A model generated the notes under the pieces. The model made no database searches. It was not told where the DNA came from and saw only the letters and a program-made list of their open reading frames with translations. Below are positions 43,939 through 52,566 of a stretch of DNA of 64,000 nucleotides, piece by piece. Numbering within the stretch: position 1 is the first letter of the stretch; each line of letters opens with the position of its first letter. A program made the translations under genes and the position numbers. This DNA is from Thermophagus sp052400625 (GTDB lineage: Bacteria > Bacteroidota > Bacteroidia > Bacteroidales > Marinilabiliaceae): assembly GCA_052400625.1 (NCBI GenBank), contig JBQTGH010000016.1. The stretch is one strand, 5' to 3'.

Positions 43939-44733
43939 CTACCTGTCCAACCACTTCTTCACCCCACCGGCTTTATTACGACTAACAATGATCCTCGCTG
44001 AAGGATTCAGATTAGGCAACAACTTAATGATCAACTTACTGCCAAAATAATTCTCAACTTTATAGATAGCATTAATGTTTAGGATAAACTGGCGATTAAC
44101 TCTAAAAAACATTTCAGGATTTAATTCTTCCTCCAATTCACTTAAAGTGGAATCCAGAATATGTTCTTTCTGCTTAAAAGTAGTGGCGACCGTTACTTTT
44201 CCCTCAATAGAAAAAAAAGCAACCTCCTCTACCGGAACCTGCATAAATCCATCGGCACGAGATACCATTATGCGTTTCCTGTATTGATTTTGCAATTGGG
44301 TTACCTGCGATGCCAACTTCCGATAATCAATCTCCAGTGTTCTATTAAAGGGTTTTATAGCATTGACAATTTTGTTTATCTTCTCAAAAACCCCTTTCAG
44401 ATCCTCTGTTTTTATTGGTTTTAGAAGATATGCAATACTATTAACATCAAATGCTTCCAAGGCATATTCATCATATGCAGTGGTAAAAATGATACCTTTG
44501 TTAACAATTTCCACCTGCTCAAAGATGGAAAAACAAATCCCGTCAGCCAGCTGAATATCCATAAAAATCAATGCCGGCTCGGGATGAGTATTTATCCAAC
44601 TCACGGTATCGGCAACCGTTCGCAACTCACCGACAATCTCGTATTCCGGTTTCAATATTTCTATCTTCTTTCGTAAAGAGGCCGATAGCAGCGGCTCATC
44701 CTCAACGATCAATATCTTGAAATTCATATTCAT
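43939..44733 (-). CDS. LytTR-family response regulator
   Basis: The 264-residue regulator has a CheY-like receiver (about 1-125): acidic pocket VEDEP, phosphoacceptor Asp59 in IFMDIQL, and the Lys in YLLKPI. A LytTR DNA-binding domain follows (about 155-260), with FFSIEGKVTVATT, MFFRVNRQFILNINAI and a basic C-terminal segment. Its gene overlaps the 3' end of the sensor kinase gene by up to 32 bp, the mark of a cognate pair. Two in-frame ATGs (44733, 44727) are possible starts. It is the last gene of the efflux operon, so it probably controls that pump or envelope genes. Confidence 0.93.
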   Translation of the reverse strand: MNMNFKILIVEDEPLLSASLRKKIEILKPEYEIVGELRTVADTVSWINTHPEPALIFMDIQLADGICFSIFEQVEIVNKGIIFTTAYDEYALEAFDVNSIAYLLKPIKTEDLKGVFEKINKIVNAIKPFNRTLEIDYRKLASQVTQLQNQYRKRIMVSRADGFMQVPVEEVAFFSIEGKVTVATTFKQKEHILDSTLSELEEELNPEMFFRVNRQFILNINAIYKVENYFGSKLIIKLLPNLNPSARIIVSRNKAGGVKKWLDR

Positions 44734-45805
44734 CCTTTTTATCTATCAGAGGAATGGTAACCTTATAAATATCATCAGTATTCACAATTTTCACATCACC
44801 ACCCAGCCCCAAATATTTATATCTTTTCCTCAAATTCTCCAAGCCAGTATGGGTAGAATAGGTAGACACCTTAGGATTAAAATTGTTTGAAACACTCAAA
44901 TTTTTTTCCTTAACGGAAATAAAAATGGATAAAGGCTGCTCCTTGGTAGCCATATTGTGTTTAATAGCGTTTTCAATCAGGTATTGAAGACTTAAGGGGG
45001 GTAATTTTTTGGTCAACACCTCATCGTTAATCTCAAATTTATAATTTAGGCCTTCTCCAATCCGCTCTTTATGCAGATTGAGATAAGACTTAATAAAACT
45101 CAATTCCTCCTCCAATGTAATAAGTTTGACCTTTGAACTCCTCAACACATATCTATACACATCGGTAAAATTTTCAGTAAATCTCAGCGCTTTACCCGGA
45201 TCTTCTGGAATGATGGCCATCAATGTACTCAAATTATTAAATAAAAAATGGGGATTTAGCTGATCTTGCAATGCAAAATAATCCATTCGTATCTTCTCTC
45301 TTCGAAGCTTCTCATTCTCCAAAATAAAAAACTGTAAAGATTTATGATAATTGGTTGAAATGAGAGCTGAAACATACAGCGTTAGAAACAAAACCAATAC
45401 AGTTAGGGCAAGAGCAAAATTATCCTTATTTCTTATGCCTTCATCCGGAATAAAAAAGGGACGGACAATATTGGCAAAATATCCCACAATTATCAACCAC
45501 ATCAAAGCAAAACTAAAAAGAATAACAACCCTCTTTTTTGGTGCCTCGTGCCATGGATACCTTTTGGCGACCAAAGTATCGAATACAAAAATACCCTCAC
45601 TCAAAATGACAAAAATAAAGGTTGCAAAAAAAATCCCTTTCCAGTTGATCACCTCAGAACTCACACTATCATTAAGGATGATAAGTATTGAAACAAACAA
45701 GAGTGATACAACCACTTCTGCAAAAAAACGTTTGGAGAATGCTATTTTCTTTGGTAGTTGTTTTTTGTCCAAAAAAGAGTGATGTTTACCGCAGGGCTTT
45801 GCCAT
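44702..45805 (-). CDS. LytS-like sensor histidine kinase
   Basis: From the ATG at 45805 the protein has 367 residues. Four membrane helices occupy about residues 20-150. The His_kinase domain follows with DQLNPHFLFNNLS (His186), and an HATPase domain closes with QYLIENAIKHN and HTGLENLRKRY. This is the LytS/YehU class that pairs with LytTR regulators. A longer frame to a TTG at 45856 would overlap tolC and adds nothing conserved. It lies 8 bp after the tolC gene and overlaps the regulator gene. There is no large extracytoplasmic sensor, so the signal is probably in or at the membrane. Confidence 0.93.
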   Translation of the reverse strand: MAKPCGKHHSFLDKKQLPKKIAFSKRFFAEVVVSLLFVSILIILNDSVSSEVINWKGIFFATFIFVILSEGIFVFDTLVAKRYPWHEAPKKRVVILFSFALMWLIIVGYFANIVRPFFIPDEGIRNKDNFALALTVLVLFLTLYVSALISTNYHKSLQFFILENEKLRREKIRMDYFALQDQLNPHFLFNNLSTLMAIIPEDPGKALRFTENFTDVYRYVLRSSKVKLITLEEELSFIKSYLNLHKERIGEGLNYKFEINDEVLTKKLPPLSLQYLIENAIKHNMATKEQPLSIFISVKEKNLSVSNNFNPKVSTYSTHTGLENLRKRYKYLGLGGDVKIVNTDDIYKVTIPLIDKKDEYEFQDIDR

Positions 45806-45813
45806 GATACTAA

Positions 45814-47106
45814 TTATTCCTTTAATTCGTTTAGTTGACCAATCGCTTTCAGCCAAGTGGATTTCGACACCTGATAGTTGGATTTGGCTTCAACCAGTGA
45901 AGCTTCAGCCCTCTGCCGAGCAGCCTGCGCATTCAACAGATCGGTGATGGTATTTAATCCTGCATTATAGCTAATCTCTGCTTCAGAGAGCGATTCCACC
46001 GCTTCTTCAACACTTTTTTGGGCCAGCCCAATTTTCTCAATCCCTTCTTGAAGTTTGAGCCAGGCCTGTTGAATTTCCATATTGATCAACTCCCGATTAT
46101 TTTCGAGCTCTAATTTAGCCATTTGTTCATCAATTTCCGCTTTTTGCATGCGGTGTTTCATCTCACGCCAATGAATAATTGGCATTGAGAGTTGTGCCCC
46201 GGCATTCAGGTGCCAGGTCCCCGACGCGATATCTGGCGCATCCAAATACCCGTAACGAACCTGAGCCCCCAGTTGAGGCAAATAATCGGCTCGGGTCATT
46301 TTTTTTTGAAGTTCGCTCAGGGATACTTGATCTTCCAAAATTCTTATTTCCGGACGCACGGAAGGATCTCCTGCCCACTCGGAAAAAACCTCATCATCAG
46401 GAAGGGCGACAGTGTTAATGGCGCTCAAAGGCGTTTCAAGAGGACGTCCGATAATTCGAGCCAAATTCATTTGTAGTAAACGAACGGCATTATTGACTTC
46501 TAACGCGGTAACTTCTGTTTCGTTCTTTTGAACCCTAACTTTCAACAATTCACTTTTTTGAACCAGACCCAGTTCATAGCTCAACTCCAACTGCTGCTCC
46601 AGAGAATCGAGAGCCTGCATAAAACGCATCAATACTTTCTGCTGCTCTTGCATAGCCACCAGATTCCAGTAGGCTTTATCTGTTTGCAGGATAATTTCTG
46701 CCGTCTGCATCTCACTGGCATTTTTAGCCATTGAAGCACTCGTCTTGGCCATCTTATTGGCAAGTCTTACTTTTCCTCCTGCATAAATAGCCTGCTGCGC
46801 AGCAAATTGCGCCTGATACAATTCTAGGTCATCCCGACTAATACCAAACATTCGAAGTTCTTCCAAATTGGGAATGTATATGGCGCTGGCACTCCCGTCA
46901 ATGGCTGGCAAATAGGCAGTTCTGGCTTCTTTGACGCCTGCCCGAGTTTTCAGTACCTCCAACAGGGAGGATCGTATTGTTTTATTATTGTCCAACGCTT
47001 CCCGACGACTCTCCTCCAACGATATCGTGGTTTGCGAAAAGGCAGACATGCCAAGCATTATAGTCAGAATGAAATATATCGTTTTTCTCATCATTATTGC
47101 ATTCAT
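45814..47106 (-). CDS. TolC-family outer-membrane efflux protein
   Basis: The protein (430 residues from the ATG at 47106) has a signal peptide ending M-S-A-F-S-Q. Two OEP repeats follow, rich in long helices (for example the ALDSLEQQLELSYELGLVQK region and EAEISYNAGLNTITDLLNAQ), which form the periplasmic tunnel and outer-membrane channel of a tripartite pump. An ATG at 47121 overlaps the RND stop codon and could couple translation; later ATGs at 47094 and 47091 give the shortest signal peptide. It is downstream of the RND pump and adaptor genes, completing the set. Confidence 0.93.
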   Translation of the reverse strand: MNAIMMRKTIYFILTIMLGMSAFSQTTISLEESRREALDNNKTIRSSLLEVLKTRAGVKEARTAYLPAIDGSASAIYIPNLEELRMFGISRDDLELYQAQFAAQQAIYAGGKVRLANKMAKTSASMAKNASEMQTAEIILQTDKAYWNLVAMQEQQKVLMRFMQALDSLEQQLELSYELGLVQKSELLKVRVQKNETEVTALEVNNAVRLLQMNLARIIGRPLETPLSAINTVALPDDEVFSEWAGDPSVRPEIRILEDQVSLSELQKKMTRADYLPQLGAQVRYGYLDAPDIASGTWHLNAGAQLSMPIIHWREMKHRMQKAEIDEQMAKLELENNRELINMEIQQAWLKLQEGIEKIGLAQKSVEEAVESLSEAEISYNAGLNTITDLLNAQAARQRAEASLVEAKSNYQVSKSTWLKAIGQLNELKE

Positions 47107-47110
47107 TTTT

Positions 47111-50100
47111 TTATTTAACATCTTCCTCTTTGGCCAACACTCTTGTGTTCACTTTATAAAAAACGGCATAAATGACCGGAAGAATAACAAGGGTTATAAT
47201 AGTACCAAAGAGTAATCCAAACATAATGGCCACAGCCATCCCCTGAAACATCTCATCAAACAACAAAGGAAACATGCCCAAAATGGTGGTAAAAGATGCC
47301 ATGGTAACGGGTCTTACCCGGGAAATAGTGGCATCGATTATAGCCTTGAGTTTTTCCTTTCCGCTACGAATATCAATATTAATCTGATCGAGTAGTACGA
47401 CGGCATTTTTAATCATCATACCGATCAATCCCAACCCACCGACAATAGCAACATATCCAAAATTTAAGCGCGTCACTAAAAAGCCGAAAATAATTCCAAT
47501 AAAAGCCAATGGCACAATCATAAAGATAAGCACCGGCTGCCGAAAATTATTAAATAATCCTATGGTAATTAGCACCATCAGCAACAATGCCAGTGGTAAA
47601 TTCTCCATTAGAGCACGATTAGCCTTTTGGCTGTCTTTCAGTTCACCCTGCCACTCTAGTGTGTATCCTTCAGGTAGCGGAATAGCTTCTATTTGGGGTC
47701 TTATCTTTTCCATGACTTGAGGTGCCGTAGCTCCCGGCATTGGGTCACACTGGGCTTTAATGGCCCGAAAACCATCGTAACGGCAAATGAGATAATCTTG
47801 GCCTTCCATAGCCAACGAATCCACCACTTGTTCCAAAGGGACACTAGTTGAAGAGTAATTTCCCCATATCGGTACCGAATGGAGAGCCGATGGATCATGG
47901 GCCAACGAAGGCGCCAGCTTCAACATAAGAGGCAAACGGGTATCCTCCTCATAATAGGCCCCTACGGGCATCCCTTCCGAAGCGATGGAGAGAGCCGACG
48001 CCACGGCACTCCGACTGATATTCAACGGACGGGCCTTTTCTGGTGAATAAACAGGCACCACATTCTTAACCTTATTGCCCCAGTTGTCGTTTACATAAAT
48101 CGCCAAGGGTTCATTCCGCATGATCGACTTAGCCTGTTCAGCTAAATCTCTCAACACGTCAGGATCAGTACCTGAAAACATCGCTTGAATTTTGTAATCG
48201 CCCCCTATTGCAGAATATTGTCGACAACGTATGGTGGCGTTGGGAAATTTATCCTTAAAGGCCTTTTCTATTCTGGGCAACACCTCCATGGCTTCTTCGA
48301 AAGTATGGGTTTCCACAATCAATTCACCATACGACGGATTAAAATTATTCATGGGGCGCAACAATGTGTACCGAACCGGAGAACTGGCCAGAGACGAAGT
48401 CACCTTCGTGATCTCATCCCACGACAACAACTTATCCTGTATATCCCCTAGGTCTTTTTCCACCTGATAAATATCACTCCCGTTGGGCAAACTATATTCC
48501 ACCATAAACTGATTGTATCTCACTACCGGGAAGAAATCCTTATTCAGCCATCCAAAAGCCATAAACGACAACACCAGAATGACCAAAGTACCCAGCGATA
48601 CCAACGACTTATGCCACAACGCAAATCGAATAATTTTTCGGAAAATTACATATCCGCGTCCCGAATAAATATCTGCACCTTCCTCTTGTTTCTTTTTCTG
48701 ATTTAACCCTTTTCGGTAAAATAAAGAAGCCATAAACGGCGCCTGGATCATCGCCAGGATCCAACTCATAATCAATGAAACAGCCAAGACATAAAAGAGC
48801 GGTTTCATAAATTCTCCGGCTTCTGTGGTATTAAATGCCATTGGCATGAAAGCCAAAATAGCAATCAGCGTCGCTCCTATCAATGGCATGGCATTTTGTT
48901 TAGCTGACAGGACAAACGCTTTCTGTCTTTCTATTCCCTTTTGAATATCAGCAAGAATCCCGTCAACCACCACGATGGCATTGTCAACCAACATTCCCAT
49001 GGCTATAATGATGGCCGCCAAGGATACCCTGTCAAGCGTCATATCCATAAAACCCATAACGATAAAAGTCCCCAGAATGGTAAAAACCAAACTGCTGGCA
49101 ATCAATAATCCGGCCCTGAGACCCATGGCCAACAACAACACCGCAATGACGATAAAGACCGACTCAATAAGGTTTATGGTAAAGTCGTTAATAGAGGCCT
49201 TCACTCGTGAAGGTTGATCATAAATCTTATGCACGTCAATACCCACAGGAATTTCGGGTATTAGCTCCGCCAGACGGGCATCAATGCGTTGACCCAGTTT
49301 AATAATATTATCGCCCGACTCCATCGCAATGGCCAATCCAAGCGCAGGAAAAGTATTAAAAGTCATCCCGTTTTGTTTGGGACGATAAAATCCCTTGGAT
49401 ATATCCGCGATATCACCCAATCGAAAACTACGGCCGTCACCAGTAAAGACATTAAGGTTCCTAACCTCTTCCAACGACGTCAGCTTAGTACCGACATTGA
49501 GCCGTATCCGTTCGGTACCTGTCACAATACTTCCGGCGTCTGCCACACCTCCCTCATCATTGAGCGTTTGCACAAGCGCCATAGGATTAATCCCCAAATT
49601 TGCAAATTCATCTGCCGAAAAGGATATATTCACTACTTCGGTTTGCTGGCCTATCACTTCGATACGTTTTACTCCATCTACTTTTAACAACTCCTGCCGC
49701 AAGAAATCGGTATAATCATCCAACTCTTCATAACTATAGCCATCGTTACTGACCGCAAGGAAAATACCGTAAACATCACCGAAATCATCATTTACTATGG
49801 GATCACTGGCTCCGGCAGGTAGCTCCGAACGAACATCGTTTACTTTTCGCCGAAGGTGATCCCAAATTTGAGGTAATTCTGCCGTATTAACATACCCTTC
49901 CAGAAATACCGTTATCTGCGACATCCCAGGGAGAGAACGCGACTCTATATAATCTATATTTTCCAATTTCTGAATGGCCTTTTCCATCGGTTCAGTAACC
50001 TCCTTATCCACCTCTTCAACCGAAGCTCCCTGATAAGGTGTTATCACAACGGCGGCCTTCACCGGTATTTCAGGATCTTCCAATTTGCTTAGTCCTGAAA

Positions 50101-50179
50101 ATGATCCTATCCCACCTATTACCATTATTATTAAGAGGGTAATAAGCGACGACTTCTTTTGCAGTATTTTCTCTAACAT
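47111..50179 (-). CDS. RND efflux pump permease
   Basis: The 1022-residue inner-membrane pump has the AcrB/MdtB family architecture: one N-terminal helix, a large periplasmic loop (about 30-330), a helix bundle with GMLVDNAIVVVDGI (proton-relay Asp region, about 395-408), a second large loop (about 560-850), and a final bundle ending LGMFPLLFDEMFQGMAVAIM with G-L-L-F-G-T. Length and duplicated halves are normal. It exports drugs, dyes or envelope components with proton antiport; the substrate is unknown. It lies between its adaptor (227 bp upstream) and TolC (overlapping), and the two-component pair follows. Confidence 0.94.
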   Translation of the reverse strand: MLEKILQKKSSLITLLIIMVIGGIGSFSGLSKLEDPEIPVKAAVVITPYQGASVEEVDKEVTEPMEKAIQKLENIDYIESRSLPGMSQITVFLEGYVNTAELPQIWDHLRRKVNDVRSELPAGASDPIVNDDFGDVYGIFLAVSNDGYSYEELDDYTDFLRQELLKVDGVKRIEVIGQQTEVVNISFSADEFANLGINPMALVQTLNDEGGVADAGSIVTGTERIRLNVGTKLTSLEEVRNLNVFTGDGRSFRLGDIADISKGFYRPKQNGMTFNTFPALGLAIAMESGDNIIKLGQRIDARLAELIPEIPVGIDVHKIYDQPSRVKASINDFTINLIESVFIVIAVLLLAMGLRAGLLIASSLVFTILGTFIVMGFMDMTLDRVSLAAIIIAMGMLVDNAIVVVDGILADIQKGIERQKAFVLSAKQNAMPLIGATLIAILAFMPMAFNTTEAGEFMKPLFYVLAVSLIMSWILAMIQAPFMASLFYRKGLNQKKKQEEGADIYSGRGYVIFRKIIRFALWHKSLVSLGTLVILVLSFMAFGWLNKDFFPVVRYNQFMVEYSLPNGSDIYQVEKDLGDIQDKLLSWDEITKVTSSLASSPVRYTLLRPMNNFNPSYGELIVETHTFEEAMEVLPRIEKAFKDKFPNATIRCRQYSAIGGDYKIQAMFSGTDPDVLRDLAEQAKSIMRNEPLAIYVNDNWGNKVKNVVPVYSPEKARPLNISRSAVASALSIASEGMPVGAYYEEDTRLPLMLKLAPSLAHDPSALHSVPIWGNYSSTSVPLEQVVDSLAMEGQDYLICRYDGFRAIKAQCDPMPGATAPQVMEKIRPQIEAIPLPEGYTLEWQGELKDSQKANRALMENLPLALLLMVLITIGLFNNFRQPVLIFMIVPLAFIGIIFGFLVTRLNFGYVAIVGGLGLIGMMIKNAVVLLDQINIDIRSGKEKLKAIIDATISRVRPVTMASFTTILGMFPLLFDEMFQGMAVAIMFGLLFGTIITLVILPVIYAVFYKVNTRVLAKEEDVK

Positions 50180-50406
50180 CAGTATTTTTGGTTTATCATT
50201 ACCACTATAAATGCTGTACCGCGGCTATTCTTTTCAACAAATCTCCACATTAAAACATCAATAAATAGATAATTAAATGGTTAGATATAAGATAAATAGT
50301 AAAGGGCTTAGTCCCAATTTTAAGTTCCCGATTTGCCTACCAGTCCATCAATCCAATAAAAAACAATCTAAAAGCAAAAACTTACTAATCTAATTGCCGC
50401 CTTCCA

Positions 50407-51444
50407 CTATAGCGGCTTTACCGATTGCCCCTCCTCCAATGAATGAACACCTGCCACGACAATCTTTTCTCCCGTCTTCAAGCCATTGATTATTTCAATC
50501 ATTCCACCAGGAGAGATATCTCCTGGCACCACCGATCTTTGATGAACATTCTCTTTTTGTGCATCATAAACCCATACAGATGCTTGATTGCCGGAAAAGA
50601 AAACAGCTTCGGTCGGGACAACCAACACCTTCGCCTTCCTCGCTTCATTCTCCTTGTTAATGAAAACTCTTGCCGTCATCCCTGGCTTAATCTTTGTAAC
50701 ATCAGGATTTTCCATAGACAACCGTACGTCAAACAAACGGTCATCCCCCGCCTTATGGCTAACCGATTTAATGGTTGCAGTGTATCGGACATCAGATGAA
50801 TTGACCGCCACTTCCACCTCCTGACCAATATTCAATTCATTGACCGTGCTTTCGGGAACCCCAAAATTCACCTCCAGAATATTAGTATCAATTAAAATAA
50901 ATACAGGTTGACCGGGAGCTACTGCCTCATGATTATTAATATGCTTTTGGAATACAAAGCCGGAGAATGGGGCTTTCAGACGAGTATCGGCCAAGGCATT
51001 TCGGGCATTTTCCCAATTACTTTTAGCAGCTTTAAAAGCCGTTTCAATTTTTTCGTAAGTATTGGCCGGCAATTTATTTTGTTTATATAACTCCGTATAT
51101 CTTTCCAACTCACCTTTGGCCTGATGATATTGTGCCTCAGCAGCGGCCAGTTGGGTCTGGTAATCCCGTTGATCCAATTCAGCCAAAACTTCTCCTCTCT
51201 TCACAAAGTCTCCTTCATCAAAGTAAACCTCCTCCAATATTCCACCCACTCTAAAGGCCATTGATGATTGTCTGTTCTCTTCAATCACCGCATTAAAAGA
51301 GCGTTCACCCACACCGGCAGCGGCTTCTACACTGGCCAGTTTGACATACCTCGTTTGGGATTTTTGTTCCGTACTTTGGCTGGCACAACCTGTATTCAAA
51401 AAAAAGATACCTACAAGACTAATAATGCCAATAAAACCTCTCAT
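50407..51444 (-). CDS. RND periplasmic adaptor (membrane fusion) lipoprotein
   Basis: From the ATG at 51444 the protein has 345 residues. It starts with a lipoprotein signal, lipobox L-N-T-G-C with Cys20. The lipoyl/barrel-sandwich halves (VGGILEEVYFDEGDFVKRGE and RLKAPFSGFVFQKHINNHEA) surround a helical hairpin, followed by a beta-barrel and a membrane-proximal domain. This is the HlyD/AcrA pattern linking pump to TolC. A frame extension to 51507 crosses a consensus promoter (51499-51492), so I use the later start. The C-terminal half includes PGMTARVFI and VVPTEAVF. Confidence 0.93.
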   Translation of the reverse strand: MRGFIGIISLVGIFFLNTGCASQSTEQKSQTRYVKLASVEAAAGVGERSFNAVIEENRQSSMAFRVGGILEEVYFDEGDFVKRGEVLAELDQRDYQTQLAAAEAQYHQAKGELERYTELYKQNKLPANTYEKIETAFKAAKSNWENARNALADTRLKAPFSGFVFQKHINNHEAVAPGQPVFILIDTNILEVNFGVPESTVNELNIGQEVEVAVNSSDVRYTATIKSVSHKAGDDRLFDVRLSMENPDVTKIKPGMTARVFINKENEARKAKVLVVPTEAVFFSGNQASVWVYDAQKENVHQRSVVPGDISPGGMIEIINGLKTGEKIVVAGVHSLEEGQSVKPL

Positions 51445-51491
51445 CTTATTATTATTTTGATTTTTACTTATTGCAATATTATTTTCCGCAA

Positions 51492-51499
51492 CAAAAATA
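51492..51499 (-). promoter_or_regulatory. -7 promoter element of the efflux operon
   Basis: Reverse-strand TATTTTTG lies 48 nt before the adaptor ATG at 51444. It is the probable start of a five-gene transcript: adaptor, pump, TolC, sensor kinase, LytTR regulator. Confidence 0.5.
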
Positions 51500-51757
51500 A
51501 AACGCATCTGGTGCCTTAATAGAATTGTTTAGGGCAACTGATCAATATCGGAGATGAAAGTGCCCCAGCCACATCTGAATTGCAATTGACTTGCCCCCTG
51601 CTGTTTTATCTCTAAAAGGAAGAGATTTTAGGATTAAAAAAACAACTTGGAGAGGGAAGTTAGAACAAGGAAGAAACAAAACAATGCAACAAACAGAAAT
51701 TCAATACACTACATAACCAAACAAATAAAAGAACAGGTCAACGACTGTTCTATTCTT

Positions 51758-51872
51758 GTAAATTTTATCTAAGTTATTATTGGCCAAATGGAACTCGGAT
51801 GTCCTAAAGTTTATACATATTCTTGTTGTGACAAACCTTCTTGGTCATGCATGTTTCATTCGAAAAAGGAAT
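51758..51872. repeat. dispersed intergenic element, copy C
   Basis: A head with AAGTTATTATTGGCC (51771-51785) and ATGGAACTC, a body with TTTATACATATTCTTGTTGT (51810-51829), and a tail GGTCATGC...GTTTCATTCG (to 51872) match copies A and B in the same order and orientation. Confidence 0.65.
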
Positions 51873-51893
51873 GTAGGAATTTGGGCCAAACCA

Positions 51894-52556
51894 TTAATGC
51901 AGATAAAAAGTCATCCCGAAACTCACCGCCCAGATCTCATCAAACTGAACAAACTCACTATTCACAGCTTCCCTAATAGCGGAATCAACAGTTGATATCT
52001 CCATAAACAAACTACTTTTTCGACGTTCCCGGCTGAAATACCATTCCCCGCTGATAAATGGCATAGCGTATAGCTGATCCTGATAATAATATAAAGCTCG
52101 TTGGTACACGGCACCATTAGAGGTAATAGACTCTTCTAGTAGATAGTTGACGGAAAGACCTCCTTTTACGGCTATCTGTTCAGAGACACCCTGCCCCAAC
52201 AAGGTAAAACTGTTCTTCAGAGTGAGTACTGGCGCTTTTCCGTTTTTCCACTTCATGGGTTTGTACATGTACCCAACCAGCAGTGTTGGCTCGTAAAAAT
52301 TACGAATCCGATACCCTGCACCGGCAGAAACCTGACCTGCTCGCCTAAGATATTGTACCTTTAAATAGTCGGGAACAATCCCGGAAGGCCTCTTTGCTTT
52401 ATCTTTTGCCAACAAACGGGATAGTGCCTCATCACTCAAAAGTATGGCCCGGCATTCAGGCAAGTCTTTATCATCATCTTCGCTGCCTGCAAACGCACCC
52501 TGAGACATCAACATCAAAACAAACACCAACCATATAGTACCATAACGAAACATCAT
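51894..52556 (-). CDS. uncharacterised envelope protein, probably an outer-membrane beta-barrel
   Basis: The 220-residue protein has a clear signal peptide (about 1-23, MSQGAFAG) followed by an acidic spacer (SEDDDKDLP). The rest is rich in alternating hydrophobic and aromatic strands (GAGYRIRNFYEPTLLVGYMY, QIAVKGGLSVNYLL) and ends VSFGMTFYLH, a barrel-like terminal strand. I do not recognise a family. It starts 10 bp after the stop of the second DUF5686 gene on the same strand, so the two are probably co-transcribed and may work together in the outer membrane. Confidence 0.65.
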   Translation of the reverse strand: MMFRYGTIWLVFVLMLMSQGAFAGSEDDDKDLPECRAILLSDEALSRLLAKDKAKRPSGIVPDYLKVQYLRRAGQVSAGAGYRIRNFYEPTLLVGYMYKPMKWKNGKAPVLTLKNSFTLLGQGVSEQIAVKGGLSVNYLLEESITSNGAVYQRALYYYQDQLYAMPFISGEWYFSRERRKSSLFMEISTVDSAIREAVNSEFVQFDEIWAVSFGMTFYLH

Positions 52557-52566
52557 ACACCCTTTT

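Larger units (their letters stand above)
51445..51893. other. intergenic region between the efflux operon and the envelope-protein pair
   Basis: About 450 bp: the efflux promoter at the left, featureless AT-rich DNA, then copy C of the dispersed element (51758-51872), which ends about 20 bp before the stop codon of the 220-residue gene. Confidence 0.5.
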
